The notes: a model not told the origin generated them from the letters alone. A DNA stretch of 64,000 nt from Bog-473 sp963730395 (GCA_963730395.1 CAVSSK010000021.1:682001-746000); one strand, 5' to 3'; numbered from the stretch's first letter, positions 8,713-18,039 are shown. Numbers and translations: made by a program.

Positions 8713-9857
8713 TGGACTTCCACTTCAGCGAGGAGCAGCTCGCTGTCTCCGAGGCGGCGACGGGTGTGTTCACCGGGCTGGTGAACCCCGAGCGGATCGG
8801 GACGATCGAGCAGAGCGACGACCGCATCGACCGCGCGCTGTGGCAGGCGCTGGCCGGCGCCGACCTCCTCGGCATCGGCGTCCCCGAGGCCGAGGGGGGT
8901 GCCGGCCACGGTTTGACGGAGCTCTGCCTCCTGCTCGAGGCGCAGGGCAACGCCGTGGCGCCCGTGCCGCTCTGGGCCACGCTCGTCCTGGGAGCGTTCC
9001 CCATTGCGCACTTCGGCTCCGATACGCAGCGGGCCCAATGGCTACCCGGCGTCGTGTCCGGCGACGTGATCCTGACCGCCGCCCTGACGGGGACCGCGGC
9101 CAGCCCGACCTCGGCTCCGGCCGTGCGGGCGACCGCCGCAGGCGACGGCTGGATGCTCGAGGGCATCGAGCTGGCCGTGCCCCAGGCGCACCTGGCGGCC
9201 CGGATCGTCGTGCCGGCCCGCACCGAGGACGGCGGCGTGCTCCTTGCGCTCGTCGACCCTCAGGCGACAGGCGTCTGGCTCGAGCGCACCGTGACGACCA
9301 ACCGCGAGATCCACCCGCACCTGCATCTCGCCCGCGTCACGCTCGGACCTGATGACATCCTCGTCGGTCCCGACCTCGGCCGCGCCACCCTCGACTTCCT
9401 GATGGTGGCTGCGACCATCGCACTGTGCGCGCTCCAGGTGGGCGTGTGCGAGGCGGCGCTGACGCAGACGGCCGCCTACCTGAACGGTCGCCGACAGTTC
9501 GGGCGGCCGCTCAGCACCTTCCAGGCAACGATGCTGCGGGCGGCGGACGCCGCCATCGACATCGAGGCGATGCGGGTGACGTGGCAGAACGCCGCCTGGC
9601 GCTTCGACTCGGGCCGTGACGCCGCCGACGCGGCCCGGGTGGCCAAGTGGCAGGCGGCCGAGCGCGGACAGCGGACCGTCCACGCGACCCAGCACCTCCA
9701 CGGCGGCATGGGTGCGGACATCACCTATCCGATCCATCGCTACTTCCTGTGGGGCAAGCAGATCGAACTTCTGCTGGGCGGCCCGAGCGCCCAGCTGGCG
9801 CGTCTCGGAGCCGAGATCGCCGAGCAAGCTCTGGCGGAGGCGGAGGCGCGGCAATGA
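8712..9857 (+). CDS. chsE1: Acyl-CoA dehydrogenase ChsE1/FadE28-like
   Basis: An intact 381-residue acyl-CoA dehydrogenase. It starts 'MDFHFSEEQLAVSEAATGVF' and ends with 'HLHGGMGADITYPIHRYFLW' and 'LLLGGPSAQLARLGAEIAE', the FadE28 (ChsE1) pattern. It is shorter in the middle than FadE29-type enzymes and lacks the usual 'TEP.AGTD' loop; the equivalent reads 'LTAALTGTAASPTSAPA'. That is expected for the partner subunit of the FadE28-FadE29 heterotetramer. It lies between chsH2 and chsH1, overlapping both (TGATG at 8710-8714, ATGA at 9854-9857). The gene order differs from Mycobacterium, where fadE28 and fadE29 are adjacent. Confidence 0.85.
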   Translation: MDFHFSEEQLAVSEAATGVFTGLVNPERIGTIEQSDDRIDRALWQALAGADLLGIGVPEAEGGAGHGLTELCLLLEAQGNAVAPVPLWATLVLGAFPIAHFGSDTQRAQWLPGVVSGDVILTAALTGTAASPTSAPAVRATAAGDGWMLEGIELAVPQAHLAARIVVPARTEDGGVLLALVDPQATGVWLERTVTTNREIHPHLHLARVTLGPDDILVGPDLGRATLDFLMVAATIALCALQVGVCEAALTQTAAYLNGRRQFGRPLSTFQATMLRAADAAIDIEAMRVTWQNAAWRFDSGRDAADAARVAKWQAAERGQRTVHATQHLHGGMGADITYPIHRYFLWGKQIELLLGGPSAQLARLGAEIAEQALAEAEARQ

Positions 9858-10339
9858 CCTCGTCCGGTCCGACCTTCTTCGACGTATCGGTGGGCGACGA
9901 ACTGCCGACCCTGGTGCTGCCGATCACCCGCACGCTGATCGTGTCGGGGGCCATCGCCAGCCGCGACTACCAGGACGTGCACCATGACCCCGTCCTGGCC
10001 AAGGAGCGGGGCTCGAAGGACATCTTCATGAACATCCTCACCACGAACGGGCTCGTCGGCCGCTACGTCACCGATTGGTCGGGCCCGCGCGGCCGGTTGT
10101 CGGAGGTCAACATCCGCCTGGGCGCGCCCAACTACCCCGACTGCACCATGACGCTCACCGGGTCGGTGGCGGCCAAGGGACCGTTGGGCGACGACGGGAA
10201 CAGCGGCGTGGTCACCGTCGCCATCCGGGGAGCCAACGACCTCGGCGATCACGTCACGGGCACGGTCAAGGTGGTCCTCCCGTTGGGTGACGAGGCAAAG
10301 AGCGGCGGCGCCGCCCCCGATCAGGGGAGTCGCGCCTGA
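9854..10339 (+). CDS. chsH1: ChsH1-like MaoC-fold enoyl-CoA hydratase subunit
   Basis: A 161-residue single hot-dog (MaoC-like) domain. 'ASRDYQDVHHDPVLAKERG' carries the hydratase-motif Asp and His, and 'IFMNILTTNGLVGRYVTDW' is the central helix region. In mycobacteria ChsH1 combines with ChsH2 to hydrate the C17-side-chain enoyl-CoA made by ChsE1-ChsE2. Start ATG 9854 overlaps the chsE1 stop, and its TGA overlaps the ltp2 ATG (10337-10341). Longer open frames start inside chsE1 and are not needed. Confidence 0.85.
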   Translation: MTSSGPTFFDVSVGDELPTLVLPITRTLIVSGAIASRDYQDVHHDPVLAKERGSKDIFMNILTTNGLVGRYVTDWSGPRGRLSEVNIRLGAPNYPDCTMTLTGSVAAKGPLGDDGNSGVVTVAIRGANDLGDHVTGTVKVVLPLGDEAKSGGAAPDQGSRA

Positions 10340-11517
10340 TGCCCCACACCTTCTCCGGGCGGACGGCCATCGCAGGCATCGGGGCGACCGAGTTCTCCAA
10401 GGAGTCGGGACGCTCGGAGCTGCGCCTCGCCGTCGAGGCGGTCGACGCGGCGCTACGAGACGCCGGGATCGCCCCGTCCGAGGTGCAGGGGATGGTGACC
10501 TTCAGCTCGGACACCAATCCCGACATCGACATCGCCCGCAGCCTCGGCATCGGGGACCTGACCTTCTTCAGCCGGATCCACTACGGGGGCGGTGCGGCGT
10601 GCGCGACCATCCAGCAGGCGGCACTCGCCGTGTCCTCGGGCGTCGCCGACGTGGTCGTCTGCTATCGAGCTTTCAACGAGCGCTCGGGGAACCGCTTCGG
10701 AGCCGGCGTCCAGGCCCGGGCCCCCATACCCAACGCCGAGAACGCGGACATGGCCTCCTACCTTCCGGTCGGGCTGCTGACGCCGGCCTCGTGGGTGGCC
10801 ATGGCGGCGCAGCGCTACCTGCACGTGACCGGAGCGACGAGCGAGGACCTCGGCCGGATCGCGGTGGCCGACCGCAGGCACGCCGCGGCCAACCCCAAGG
10901 CGTGGTTCTACGAGCAGCCCATCACGCTCGAGGATCACCAGGCCAGCCGATGGATCGTCGAGCCGCTGCACCTCCTCGACTGCTGCCAGGAGACCGACGG
11001 CGGGCAGGCGCTGGTGGTGACGTCACTCGAGCGTGCCCGCGACCTGCGCACGGACCCGGTCGTGATCCGCGCTGCTGCCCAGGGCTCGGGCGCCGGCCAG
11101 GACATGATGACGAGCTACTACCGCGACGACCTGCTCGGGCTGCCCGAGATGGCCGTGGTGGCCCGCCAGCTGTGGGAGACCTCGGGGCTCGGTCCGGAGG
11201 ACATGCAGGCCGCGATCCTCTACGACCACTTCACGCCGTACGTCCTCTACCAGCTCGAGGAGCTCGGCTTCTGCGCCAAGGGCGAGGCGAAGGACTTCGT
11301 CGGCGACGGCCGCATCGAGATCGGCGGCGCCCTGCCCATCAACACGCACGGGGGCCAGCTCGGCGAGGCCTACCTGCACGGCATGAACGGGATCGCCGAG
11401 GGCGCCCGGCTGGTGCGCGGCACATCGGTCAACCAGGTCGAAGGACTCGAGCACGTCGTGGTGACGGCCGGCACGGGCGTGCCGACGAGCGGACTGGTGC
11501 TCGGCGTCGATCGCTGA
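10339..11517 (+). CDS. ltp2: Ltp2-like steroid side-chain aldolase (thiolase/SCP2 superfamily)
   Basis: A 392-residue thiolase-fold protein of the lipid-transfer/SCP2 type. Seen: 'TAIAGIGATEFSKESGRSE' at the N-terminus, 'SRIHYGGGAACATIQQAALA' in the thiolase core, and 'LPINTHGGQLGEAYLHGMNG' with the C-terminal thiolase motif 'VTAGTGVPTSG'. In Mycobacterium Ltp2 works with the DUF35 domain of ChsH2 to cleave the 17-hydroxy-20-carboxyl-CoA intermediate by retro-aldol reaction, giving androstenedione and propionyl-CoA. It is the last gene of the coupled operon, as in the igr locus. Activity is inferred. Confidence 0.87.
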   Translation: MPHTFSGRTAIAGIGATEFSKESGRSELRLAVEAVDAALRDAGIAPSEVQGMVTFSSDTNPDIDIARSLGIGDLTFFSRIHYGGGAACATIQQAALAVSSGVADVVVCYRAFNERSGNRFGAGVQARAPIPNAENADMASYLPVGLLTPASWVAMAAQRYLHVTGATSEDLGRIAVADRRHAAANPKAWFYEQPITLEDHQASRWIVEPLHLLDCCQETDGGQALVVTSLERARDLRTDPVVIRAAAQGSGAGQDMMTSYYRDDLLGLPEMAVVARQLWETSGLGPEDMQAAILYDHFTPYVLYQLEELGFCAKGEAKDFVGDGRIEIGGALPINTHGGQLGEAYLHGMNGIAEGARLVRGTSVNQVEGLEHVVVTAGTGVPTSGLVLGVDR

Positions 11518-11829
11518 GTCGTACTCGAACCCAACCGTGGGCCGGCACCTTCCGAGGGCCAGCACCTTCCGAGGGCCAGCACCTTCCATCAGTCTCAGGC
11601 AGGCACCACCCGTTCAGAGGTTCGAGTCCGAATCCCGGATGTTCAAACGTGGTCCTCTTGAGGTGGTCGATGTACCGACCACGTGATGTCTCGACGGGAG
11701 GAGTCGTGAGCGTACGGGATCGGTTGAGGCCAAAGACGCAGGGGCCACGCTCCGAGGGTGAGGGCGGGCCCGGCCATCGGGTTAGTCTTCACCGCGCCAA
11801 TCCGACAGCCCGAAGGAGCCTTTTGCCAC
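11518..11829. other. Intergenic region with short direct repeats
   Basis: No convincing gene between ltp2 and the esterase. The left part holds the repeats at 11541-11587. A stretch near 11613-11640 looks superficially like a tRNA T-arm but does not fold. An AAGGAG at 11813-11818 belongs to the esterase. Confidence 0.6.
11541..11587. repeat. Three direct repeats of GGCCAGCACCTTCCGA
   Basis: Three consecutive imperfect copies of a 16-bp unit (the first has GGCCGGC) right after the ltp2 stop. They are non-coding and their function is unknown. Confidence 0.7.
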
Positions 11830-12817
11830 ATGCTTCAGATCCAGGCTCGAGAGATCCCGGTCCCCAGCTCCGTCAGTCAAGAGGCGCAGGGGGTTCTGGC
11901 AATGGGCCGGCTCGGTCCGCCACCGAGAGAGCTCCCGGCGCTTGACGACACCGTGGGGTGGAAGGCCTATGTCGCCGAGACAGACGGCTTCGTGCGGTCG
12001 ATGGTGGGTGACGCGACCGCCGGGTTCACGGGCAGCATCGAGGAGCGCGATCTCGGTCCGTGCCCCCTCTACGTGGTGACGCCTCGAGAGCGTCGCGGAC
12101 GACGACCGGCGGGTCTTCTTCGACATCCACGGCGGCGCCTGGGTCCTCGGCGGTGGCGACCTGTGCAAGAGGACCTCGATTGCCTCGGCCAATGCGGTCG
12201 GAGCGCGCGTCTGGTCGGTGGACTACCGGATGCCGCCTGACCATCCGTTCCCGACGCCTCTCGACGACTGCCTCAGGGCGTACCGGGTGCTGTTGGACGA
12301 GCGGCACCCAAGCGAGATCATCGTGGGCGGGACGTCCGCCGGGGGCAACCTGGCGGCGGCGCTGATCCTGCGAGCCCGCGATGAGGGGCTTGCCCTACCG
12401 GCGGCCGCGGTGTTCAACACCGGTGCGTTCGACCTGACCGGTTCGGGCGATTCCTGGCAGACCAATGACGGACTCGACAGTGTCTTGTCCGGCCCTGTCG
12501 AGCCGTGCACCGAGCTCTACGCCGGTGACCACGACCGCCGGGAGCCGTACATCTCACCGCTCTTCGGTGATCTCACCGGGTTTCCGCCCGCAATACTCCT
12601 GACCGGCACGCGCGACAGGCTCCTCTCGGACAACGTTCGCATGCATCGGGCTCTGCGGGCCGCCGGAATCGAGGCCGAGCTTCACGTGTGGGAGGCGGCC
12701 GGTCACGGCGGGTTCCTGGGCATGGCCCCGGAGGACGCAGAGCGTTTCGCCGAGTTGCGGCGCTTCGCCGAGGCGCGCTCGGGTTCGCGCCCAAGAGCAC
12801 GCGGCATAGCAAGATGA
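11830..12817 (+). CDS. Alpha/beta hydrolase, HSL/esterase family (frameshifted)
   Basis: About 328 residues after repair; hormone-sensitive-lipase-type carboxylesterase. Oxyanion motif 'HGGAW' and nucleophile elbow 'GTSAGG' are seen, with likely catalytic Asp in 'TGTRDRL' and His in 'AAGHGGF'. The first part (from ATG 11830, AAGGAG upstream) ends in frame at 'YVVTP'. One extra base near 12081 moves the rest ('ESVADDDRRVFFDIHGGAW') to the next frame, which stays open to 12817. It is not overlapping ltp2 and is separated by a 312-bp gap, so it is probably a separate unit. The substrate is probably a short-chain ester. Confidence 0.82.
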
Positions 12818-12928
12818 CCACCCTGCGTGCCGACAGGTGACGCAGGGACGGCGAAACCGCAGCGCCTTGCGGCATGACGCCATGATCATTCCCACGGTGG
12901 CAGCCGACCACCGAGGCGAGCGGCCCGA

Positions 12929-13447
12929 CTAGGCGCGTTTCAGGTTGGGTGGCGTCCGGCGAGGGGCGGGGGGTGCCAAATCGTCTGGGGCAGCGGCGAT
13001 GGCCTCGCGGACCCGACGCAGGGTGCCCAGGAAGTCGTAGAGCTCACTGTCGGCAATGCCGGCCATGACCGCCGTCGTCGTTTGGACGACCTCGGGCAGC
13101 AGCCGATTGAGTACTGCTTGGGCTTCGGGGGTCACGTCGACGAGGACCCGGCGGCGGTCGTCGGGATCCGTAAGCCGCTTGATGTACCTGTTGCGCTCCA
13201 AGGTGTCGAGCACACTGGTCATGGTCCCGCTGGTGATGTGCATATGCGTGCCGACTGCGCCGGCGGTCATCGGGCCTCCGTTCCCCTCGATGACGGCCAG
13301 AGCGTTGAGCGCAGCGTGTGACAGGCCGTGACGACGGGCAACCGACGCGATCAACGCCTCGGCCTGGCCCCCGACTGTTTCGAGCTCCCGGAAGACCTGG
13401 GCCGACAGCCAGGACGCACCGGGGAATTCCTTCTCGAATGCCGCCAC
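12929..13447 (-). CDS. MarR-family transcriptional regulator
   Basis: About 172 residues with a MarR winged helix: 'HGLSHAALNALAVIEGNGGP' (helices H2-H3), recognition helix near 'MHITSGTMTSVLDTLERN', and wing 'RLTDPDDRRRVLVDVT'. The frame is open much further upstream, but that part lies under the ABM gene. GTG 13447 gives a normal family length; a start up to about 13510 is possible. It follows the ABM gene directly and shares its promoter, whose TATCTTGA/TCAAGATA palindrome (13842-13859) is a classical MarR-type operator, so autoregulation is likely. Confidence 0.83.
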   Translation of the reverse strand: MAAFEKEFPGASWLSAQVFRELETVGGQAEALIASVARRHGLSHAALNALAVIEGNGGPMTAGAVGTHMHITSGTMTSVLDTLERNRYIKRLTDPDDRRRVLVDVTPEAQAVLNRLLPEVVQTTTAVMAGIADSELYDFLGTLRRVREAIAAAPDDLAPPAPRRTPPNLKRA

Positions 13448-13517
13448 CTCAGGTGGATGAGCCGAGGCAGCGCCCTTGCGGGCGCCACCTCGGCTGCTTG
13501 GCGGAGACGGGATCAGT

Positions 13518-13793
13518 TCAGGCCCCCACTGCGATCTCGATCCGAGGCGCACCCTTGACCCCGGCGCGGCCCATGGCCTCTCGCAGCTCGTTGCTGCCGG
13601 CGAAGGCCTGGGCCTGCTCCACGGTCGGGAAGCGGTGCAGCACGTACACGTCCTGCTTGTCGGCCGGGTCCACCAGCACCTCGGCGTCGGTGCAGCCGTG
13701 CTCCTTGCGGAGCCCCTCCACGCTCTCATAGGCCGACCGCCATGCGGCGTAGTCCTCGACCTCGTGTCGAACCAGCAGCGTTGCCTGTGCCAT
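13518..13793 (-). CDS. Small antibiotic-biosynthesis-monooxygenase-like (dimeric alpha+beta barrel) protein
   Basis: A 91-residue protein 'MAQATLLVRHEVEDYAAWRS' with the ferredoxin-like ABM/cyclase-type fold; a Tyr/Trp-containing first helix, 'VLVDPADKQDVYVLHRFPT' and 'FAGSNELREAMGRAGV' are seen. ABM proteins are small cofactor-free oxygenases or binding proteins that dimerise. It is first gene of a two-gene unit with the MarR regulator, immediately behind a palindromic operator. It may detoxify or sense the MarR ligand; that is inference. Confidence 0.75.
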   Translation of the reverse strand: MAQATLLVRHEVEDYAAWRSAYESVEGLRKEHGCTDAEVLVDPADKQDVYVLHRFPTVEQAQAFAGSNELREAMGRAGVKGAPRIEIAVGA

Positions 13794-13841
13794 GTGTTCT
13801 CCTCCTTCTCTTGCTCGTGGCCCAGTTCTCTTGGGGCCAAC

Positions 13842-13859
13842 TATCTTGATCTCAAGATA
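13842..13859. promoter_or_regulatory. 18-bp perfect palindrome, MarR-type operator
   Basis: TATCTTGATCTCAAGATA: arms TATCTTGA and TCAAGATA with 2-bp spacing, 49 bp upstream of the ABM start. The TTGA-n2-TCAA core is typical of MarR-family operators, and a MarR gene is second in the downstream unit. Confidence 0.75.
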
Positions 13860-13928
13860 ACATGCGCCACGAAGATGTCAAGGGGAAGATCCGGAGTCGA
13901 CGACGCGCATGGGGGGTGCACGGTCGAG

Positions 13929-15661
13929 TCAGAGTGGACGGCCGGCGACCGTCTCCTCCAGTGCGGCGGCGTCCTCAGGGCTGAGTGCCACGTAGGGGAC
14001 TGCGCGGTTGCGCTGCCACAGCACGACGTCGCCACAGTTCCACCGCTCCGCGCGCAGCACGCGCTTCATGACCTTGTTGGTCGCCGTGAGCGGCAGCGTC
14101 GGGCTCATGCGGACGAAGCGGGGTGCCCACTTCGTGCCCAGGTCACCCTGAGTGGCCAGGAACTCGGCGAGCTCGTCCGCGTCGAGCGCTTCCACGCCGG
14201 GTCGCAGCTGCACGGCCGCCATGACCTGGTCGCCCACGAGGGAGTCGGGCACGGCGTAGACCGCGGCCAGCACGATGTCGGGGTGGCGTTGGAGGATCCG
14301 CTCTATCGGTGCCGACGCGAAGTTCTCGCCGTCGACGCGGAGCCAGTCGTGGTCGCGTCCGGCGAAGTAGAAGAATCCGGCTTCGTCGCGGTAGGCCAGG
14401 TCGCCCGTCCAATACCACCCCGCACGCAGGCGGGCCTTCTCGGCGTCGTCGTTGCGCCAATAGCCCTCGAAGCCCGCCCCACCGGTCTTGGACACGAGCT
14501 CACCGATCGCGTCTTCGGCATTGAGCAGCCGACCCCTTTCGTCGAAGTGGGCGGGCGGGCACTCCTCGCCGGTGGTGGGGTCGAGGACGACCGTTCCCTC
14601 CGGCGCACGACCGAGGGCGCCCGGTGGAGTGTCGGGGGTCCGAGAGACCGTGGCGCCACCCTCGGTGGAGCCGTACGAGTCGGTGACAGCGACGCCGAAG
14701 CGCGTCGGCAAAACGGGCCACGTCATCGGCCGAGCCTTCGTTGCCGAAGGCGCGCACCAGCGGGTTCTCGGCGTCGTCGGGCTGTTCGGGCGTGGCCAGG
14801 ATGTAGGACAGCGGCTTCCCGACGTAGTTGAAGTAGGTCGCACCAGTCGCCCGGACGTCGGGCAGGAAGCCCGAGGCGGAGAAGCGGCCCGAGGAGGGGA
14901 GGGCAAAGGCCGCGCCGGCCATGAGGGCGGGGCCCCAGCCGGCCATGAGCGCGTTGGAGTGGAACAGCGGCATGGACAGGTAGCACACGTCCTGGGGCGT
15001 GAGCGCGTACATCTGGGCCACGACGGCGCCGATGCGCGCCAACCTGCCCTGGCTGCACAGGCATGCCTTGGGCGCACCGGAGGTGCCCGACGTAAACAGC
15101 AGGTAGCCGAGGGTCTCGGGTGTCACGGCCTGCTCGGTCACCGTCGGCAGCTCGCGTTCCGGCGTGGGCTCCGAGCGTCGCTCGTGCGGCGGCCGTGTCG
15201 AGTACCAACACCCTCTCGTTGCCGGCCTCGACGGCACCGAGGGTGGCGCCGATCCGGGAACCCTTCAGCAGCGGAAGGTAAGTGGAGTCCGTGACCAGGA
15301 ACTGGCATTCGGTGTGCGTGAGGTCGCGGACCAGCTCGTCTCCCCGGTGCGTCGGGTTGGCGCCGACCACCACCGCGCCCGCCAGCGCAGCCGCCTCGAG
15401 CCAGAAGACGAACTCGGGCACGTTGTCGAGCATCACGGCCACGTGGAACGGACCGTCGGCTCGCCCGGCCCGCAACCAAGCCGCCCGCTCGGCGGCCCGT
15501 TGCACCACCTCGGCGTGGGTCAGACGGAGGTCGTCGACGACCAGGCCGAGCCGGGTGTCGGCGGCGCGGGCGAGCACGGCGCCGGTGATGGTCTGGGGGA
15601 CGCCGGCCGGCGCTGCCGGGGGTGCCACGGGTGCGGCCGGCTGCGTCTCAGGTGCGCTCAC
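13929..15661 (-). CDS. AMP-forming acyl-CoA ligase, FadD17-like (two frameshifts)
   Basis: About 576 residues after repair. ANL superfamily: P-loop 'YLLFTSGTSGAPKACL', A5 motif 'TDSYGSTEGGATVS', A7 'YWTGDLAYRDEAGFF', and A10 lysine region 'LPLTATNKVMKRVLRAERW'. Such ligases activate fatty acids or sterol side chains as CoA thioesters. The N-terminal part (from ATG 15661) changes frame near 15180 and again near 14702, each by one extra base. It is divergent from the LLM gene at 15798 across a perfect KstR-like box (15705-15718). FadD17 resemblance is from memory; ligase identity is certain. Confidence 0.83.
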
Positions 15662-15704
15662 TGCAACTCCGAACGTCTCTGACCTGGGGTGGAACGCCGA
15701 TTAC

Positions 15705-15718
15705 TGGAACACGTTGCA
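15705..15718. promoter_or_regulatory. Perfect KstR-like operator in a divergent promoter region
   Basis: TGGAACACGTTGCA matches TnnAACnnGTTnnA at all fixed positions. It sits between a leftward CoA ligase (ATG 15661) and a rightward LLM oxidoreductase (ATG 15798), so a single TetR-type repressor could control both. Confidence 0.6.
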
Positions 15719-15797
15719 CTTTAGTCCGTCCCGTGTTACCGTCGCTGGACCGCCAGCGGAACTGACCGCGGCACCGTAGACGAGGACGTGCAATTCC

Positions 15798-16928
15798 ATG
15801 GAATTCGGCATCTTCAACGCCGCGTGTGTGCTGCCCAAGTACGTCGAGCAGCACGGTGAATCCGCCGAGCACGACCGCATCATGGACGAGGTGGCCTTCA
15901 TCGTGGCGTCGGACAAGGCCGGCTTCAAGTACACCTGGGCCTCCGAGCACCATTTCCTGACCGAGTACTCGCACCTCTCGGCCTCCGAGTCGTTCCTCGC
16001 CTTCGTGGCCGCCAAGACCAACAACATCCACATCGGGTCGGGAATCTTCAACATCACGCCGCCCGTCAACCACCCGGCGCGCATCGCCGAGCGGGTCGCC
16101 ATGTTGGACCACCTCTCGGAGGGTCGCTTCGAGTTCGGTACCGGCCGCGGCTCGTCGACGACCGAGCAGAAGGGCTTCGGAATCGAGGATTCCGACCTCA
16201 CCCGCGAGATGGTGGCCGAGACGCTGCCGCAGATCGTGCGCATGTGGAAGGACGAGGACTACAGCTACGAGGGCAAGTTCTTCTCCATGCCGACTCGCAA
16301 CGTGCTGCCCAAGCCCTACTCGAAGCCCCATCCGCCCATCTGGATGGCGGCGGGCAGCCCGTCCACCTTCGACCTGGCCGCCGATCTGGGCGTCGGCGTC
16401 CTGTGCTTCGGCTTCTCCACCCCGGACCAGTTGACCCCGCTGGTGAGTCGCTACAAGGAGAAGATCCAGGACTGCACGAACCCGGTGGGTGGCTTCGTGA
16501 ACAACAACGTGATGATCACGACACAGATGATCTGCATGGAGGACGGGGCCAAAGCGCGCAAGACCTTCCTCGAGGCCGACTCCAACTACCACCTGAGTCT
16601 CGTGTTCCGCTACCTCGACACGTTCCCGCGCCCCGCGGGCATCCCCGAGTGGCCGGCGATCATCCCTGCCATGGACGCCGCCACCCTCGACGCCGCGATC
16701 GCGGCCGGTGTCACCGCCGTCGGGACCCCCGACGAGGTGGGCAAGGCCGTCGAGAGCTTCGCCGCGACGGGCGCCGACCAGCTCGCGTTCGGGATGCTGT
16801 CGACCTCCATGCCCATCGAGTCGTGCCAGGAGGCCGTCGAGACGTTCGGCAAGCACGTGCTGAAGGACTTCGACAAGGACCCCGTGCACCTGACGACCAA
16901 GCAGCGGCTCGCCGCCGGCGGCAAGTAG
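15798..16928 (+). CDS. LLM-class flavin-dependent oxidoreductase
   Basis: An intact 376-residue luciferase-like oxidoreductase: 'MEFGIFNAACVLPKYVEQHG' at the start, 'FKYTWASEHHFLTEYSHLS' (flavin-site His pair), 'RVAMLDHLSEGRFEFGTGRG' and 'PKPYSKPHPPIWMAAGSPST'. The EHH and GTGRG elements fit the bacterial luciferase-like subgroup. The upstream KstR-like box and the divergent CoA ligase suggest a place in sterol or long-chain lipid breakdown. Substrate, and whether FMN or F420 is used, cannot be told. Confidence 0.87.
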   Translation: MEFGIFNAACVLPKYVEQHGESAEHDRIMDEVAFIVASDKAGFKYTWASEHHFLTEYSHLSASESFLAFVAAKTNNIHIGSGIFNITPPVNHPARIAERVAMLDHLSEGRFEFGTGRGSSTTEQKGFGIEDSDLTREMVAETLPQIVRMWKDEDYSYEGKFFSMPTRNVLPKPYSKPHPPIWMAAGSPSTFDLAADLGVGVLCFGFSTPDQLTPLVSRYKEKIQDCTNPVGGFVNNNVMITTQMICMEDGAKARKTFLEADSNYHLSLVFRYLDTFPRPAGIPEWPAIIPAMDAATLDAAIAAGVTAVGTPDEVGKAVESFAATGADQLAFGMLSTSMPIESCQEAVETFGKHVLKDFDKDPVHLTTKQRLAAGGK

Positions 16929-16987
16929 CAGGGAGCTCTCCCGGGTCGCACGCCGTTGCGGCAGAGGGCCCCATCACGCCGTCCCGG

Positions 16988-17579
16988 TCAGAGCCGGAAC
17001 TCACCGGCCTGCAGCCGGCGATCGATCTCCTCGGCGACCTCGGTCGGCAGGCGCCCACCCGAGTCGACGCGGTGGCGCTCTTCGACGCCATGGCTCTCGA
17101 ACTGCACCCAGAGGTCGTCGACCACGGCGGCATCCGCCAGCGCCCCGCTGTGCTCCGGCTCCACCCTGCGGTCCTGCACCCGCTGCTGCACGAGGCCGAT
17201 GGGCGCCCGCAGCACGGCGTAGTTCAGCTCGAGGCCAGCGCGGCGCGCAGGCGTCCGTGAAGAGGTCGAGCATGAACGGGTAGAGGATGCCCTCGGCGAC
17301 GGTGAAGTACCCGCCCGCGGCGAAGGTCACGACCGCCTCGGCCGCGGCACGAAGCACGACCCGGTTCTGCGTGTGCGCAGCCTCCTTCCAGGGTTCCATG
17401 ACACCCCCTCGCAACTTGGCGAAGAACCAATCCAGGTCGAGGCAGGCCGAAAGATCGTGGCGATCGGCCACCAGTGGCGCGACGGTGGTCTTGCCACACC
17501 CGGGTGAGCCGGTGAGGAGGAGGACGGGACCCGCGGGCACGGGTGCATCATCGCGTGGGGCGACGGCCGGTGCGCGCAA
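16988..17579 (-). CDS. P-loop kinase-like ATPase (frameshifted)
   Basis: About 196 residues after repair. Walker A 'LLLTGSPGCGKTTVAPLV' is near residue 20, followed by 'CLDLDWFFAKLRGG' as in small-molecule or nucleotide kinases (AAA_33/shikimate-kinase-like). An extra base near 17240 separates 'YPFMLDLFTDAC' from 'LELNYAVLRAPIGLVQQRV', which continues to 16988. TTG 17579 or GTG 17537 could be the start; neither has a clear ribosome site. It is divergent from the GNAT gene at 17611. The phosphoryl acceptor is unknown; antibiotic phosphotransferase or dephospho-cofactor kinase are alternatives. Confidence 0.72.
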
Positions 17580-17610
17580 CGGCGCCGAGCGAGCCCTAGG
17601 TTGGCGTCCG

Positions 17611-18021
17611 ATGGATGTGTCCTACACATGGAGAGGTACGTTCGCCGATGATGAGGTCAATGCACTCCATGCGGAGGGCTTCGACCACCCGGTCCTGGAC
17701 ATCGGCTGGCGCCGCCAGGTCGAGCGACACAGCTTGGGCTGGGTGTGCGCCCACGACCGGGAGCGCCTGGTCGGGTTCGTGAATGTGGCGTGGGACGGCG
17801 GCGTGCATGCCTTCGTGCTCGACACCCTCGTGCACGGCGATGCCCGTCACGAGGGGATCGGCACCGACCTCCTGGAGGTGGCAACCACCGAGGCCCGAGC
17901 CGCCGGTTGCGAGTGGCTCCACGTCGACTTCGCCGAGGAGCTCAGCGGGTTCTACCTCGGGGCCTGCGGTTTCGCTCCGACCCCGGCCGGAGTCGTCGCG
18001 CTGGGCCACGCACCGGGGTGA
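17611..18021 (+). CDS. GNAT-family N-acetyltransferase
   Basis: A 136-residue Gcn5-related acetyltransferase. The central strand 'HAFVLDTLVHGDARHEGIGT' holds the acetyl-CoA motif A (R-x-x-G-I-G), followed by 'DLLEVATTEARAAGCEWLHV' and 'FYLGACGFAP', the usual C-terminal end. The longer open frame upstream has no support; ATG 17611 lies just 31 bp from the divergent kinase-like gene. The acceptor substrate is unknown. Confidence 0.85.
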   Translation: MDVSYTWRGTFADDEVNALHAEGFDHPVLDIGWRRQVERHSLGWVCAHDRERLVGFVNVAWDGGVHAFVLDTLVHGDARHEGIGTDLLEVATTEARAAGCEWLHVDFAEELSGFYLGACGFAPTPAGVVALGHAPG

Positions 18022-18039
18022 ACGCGCTGCGGGCCGTGC

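Noticed and set aside
11613..11640. tRNA-like 'GGTTCGAGTCC' element
   Set aside because: The flanks do not pair as a T-arm stem and no D, anticodon or acceptor arm is found within range.
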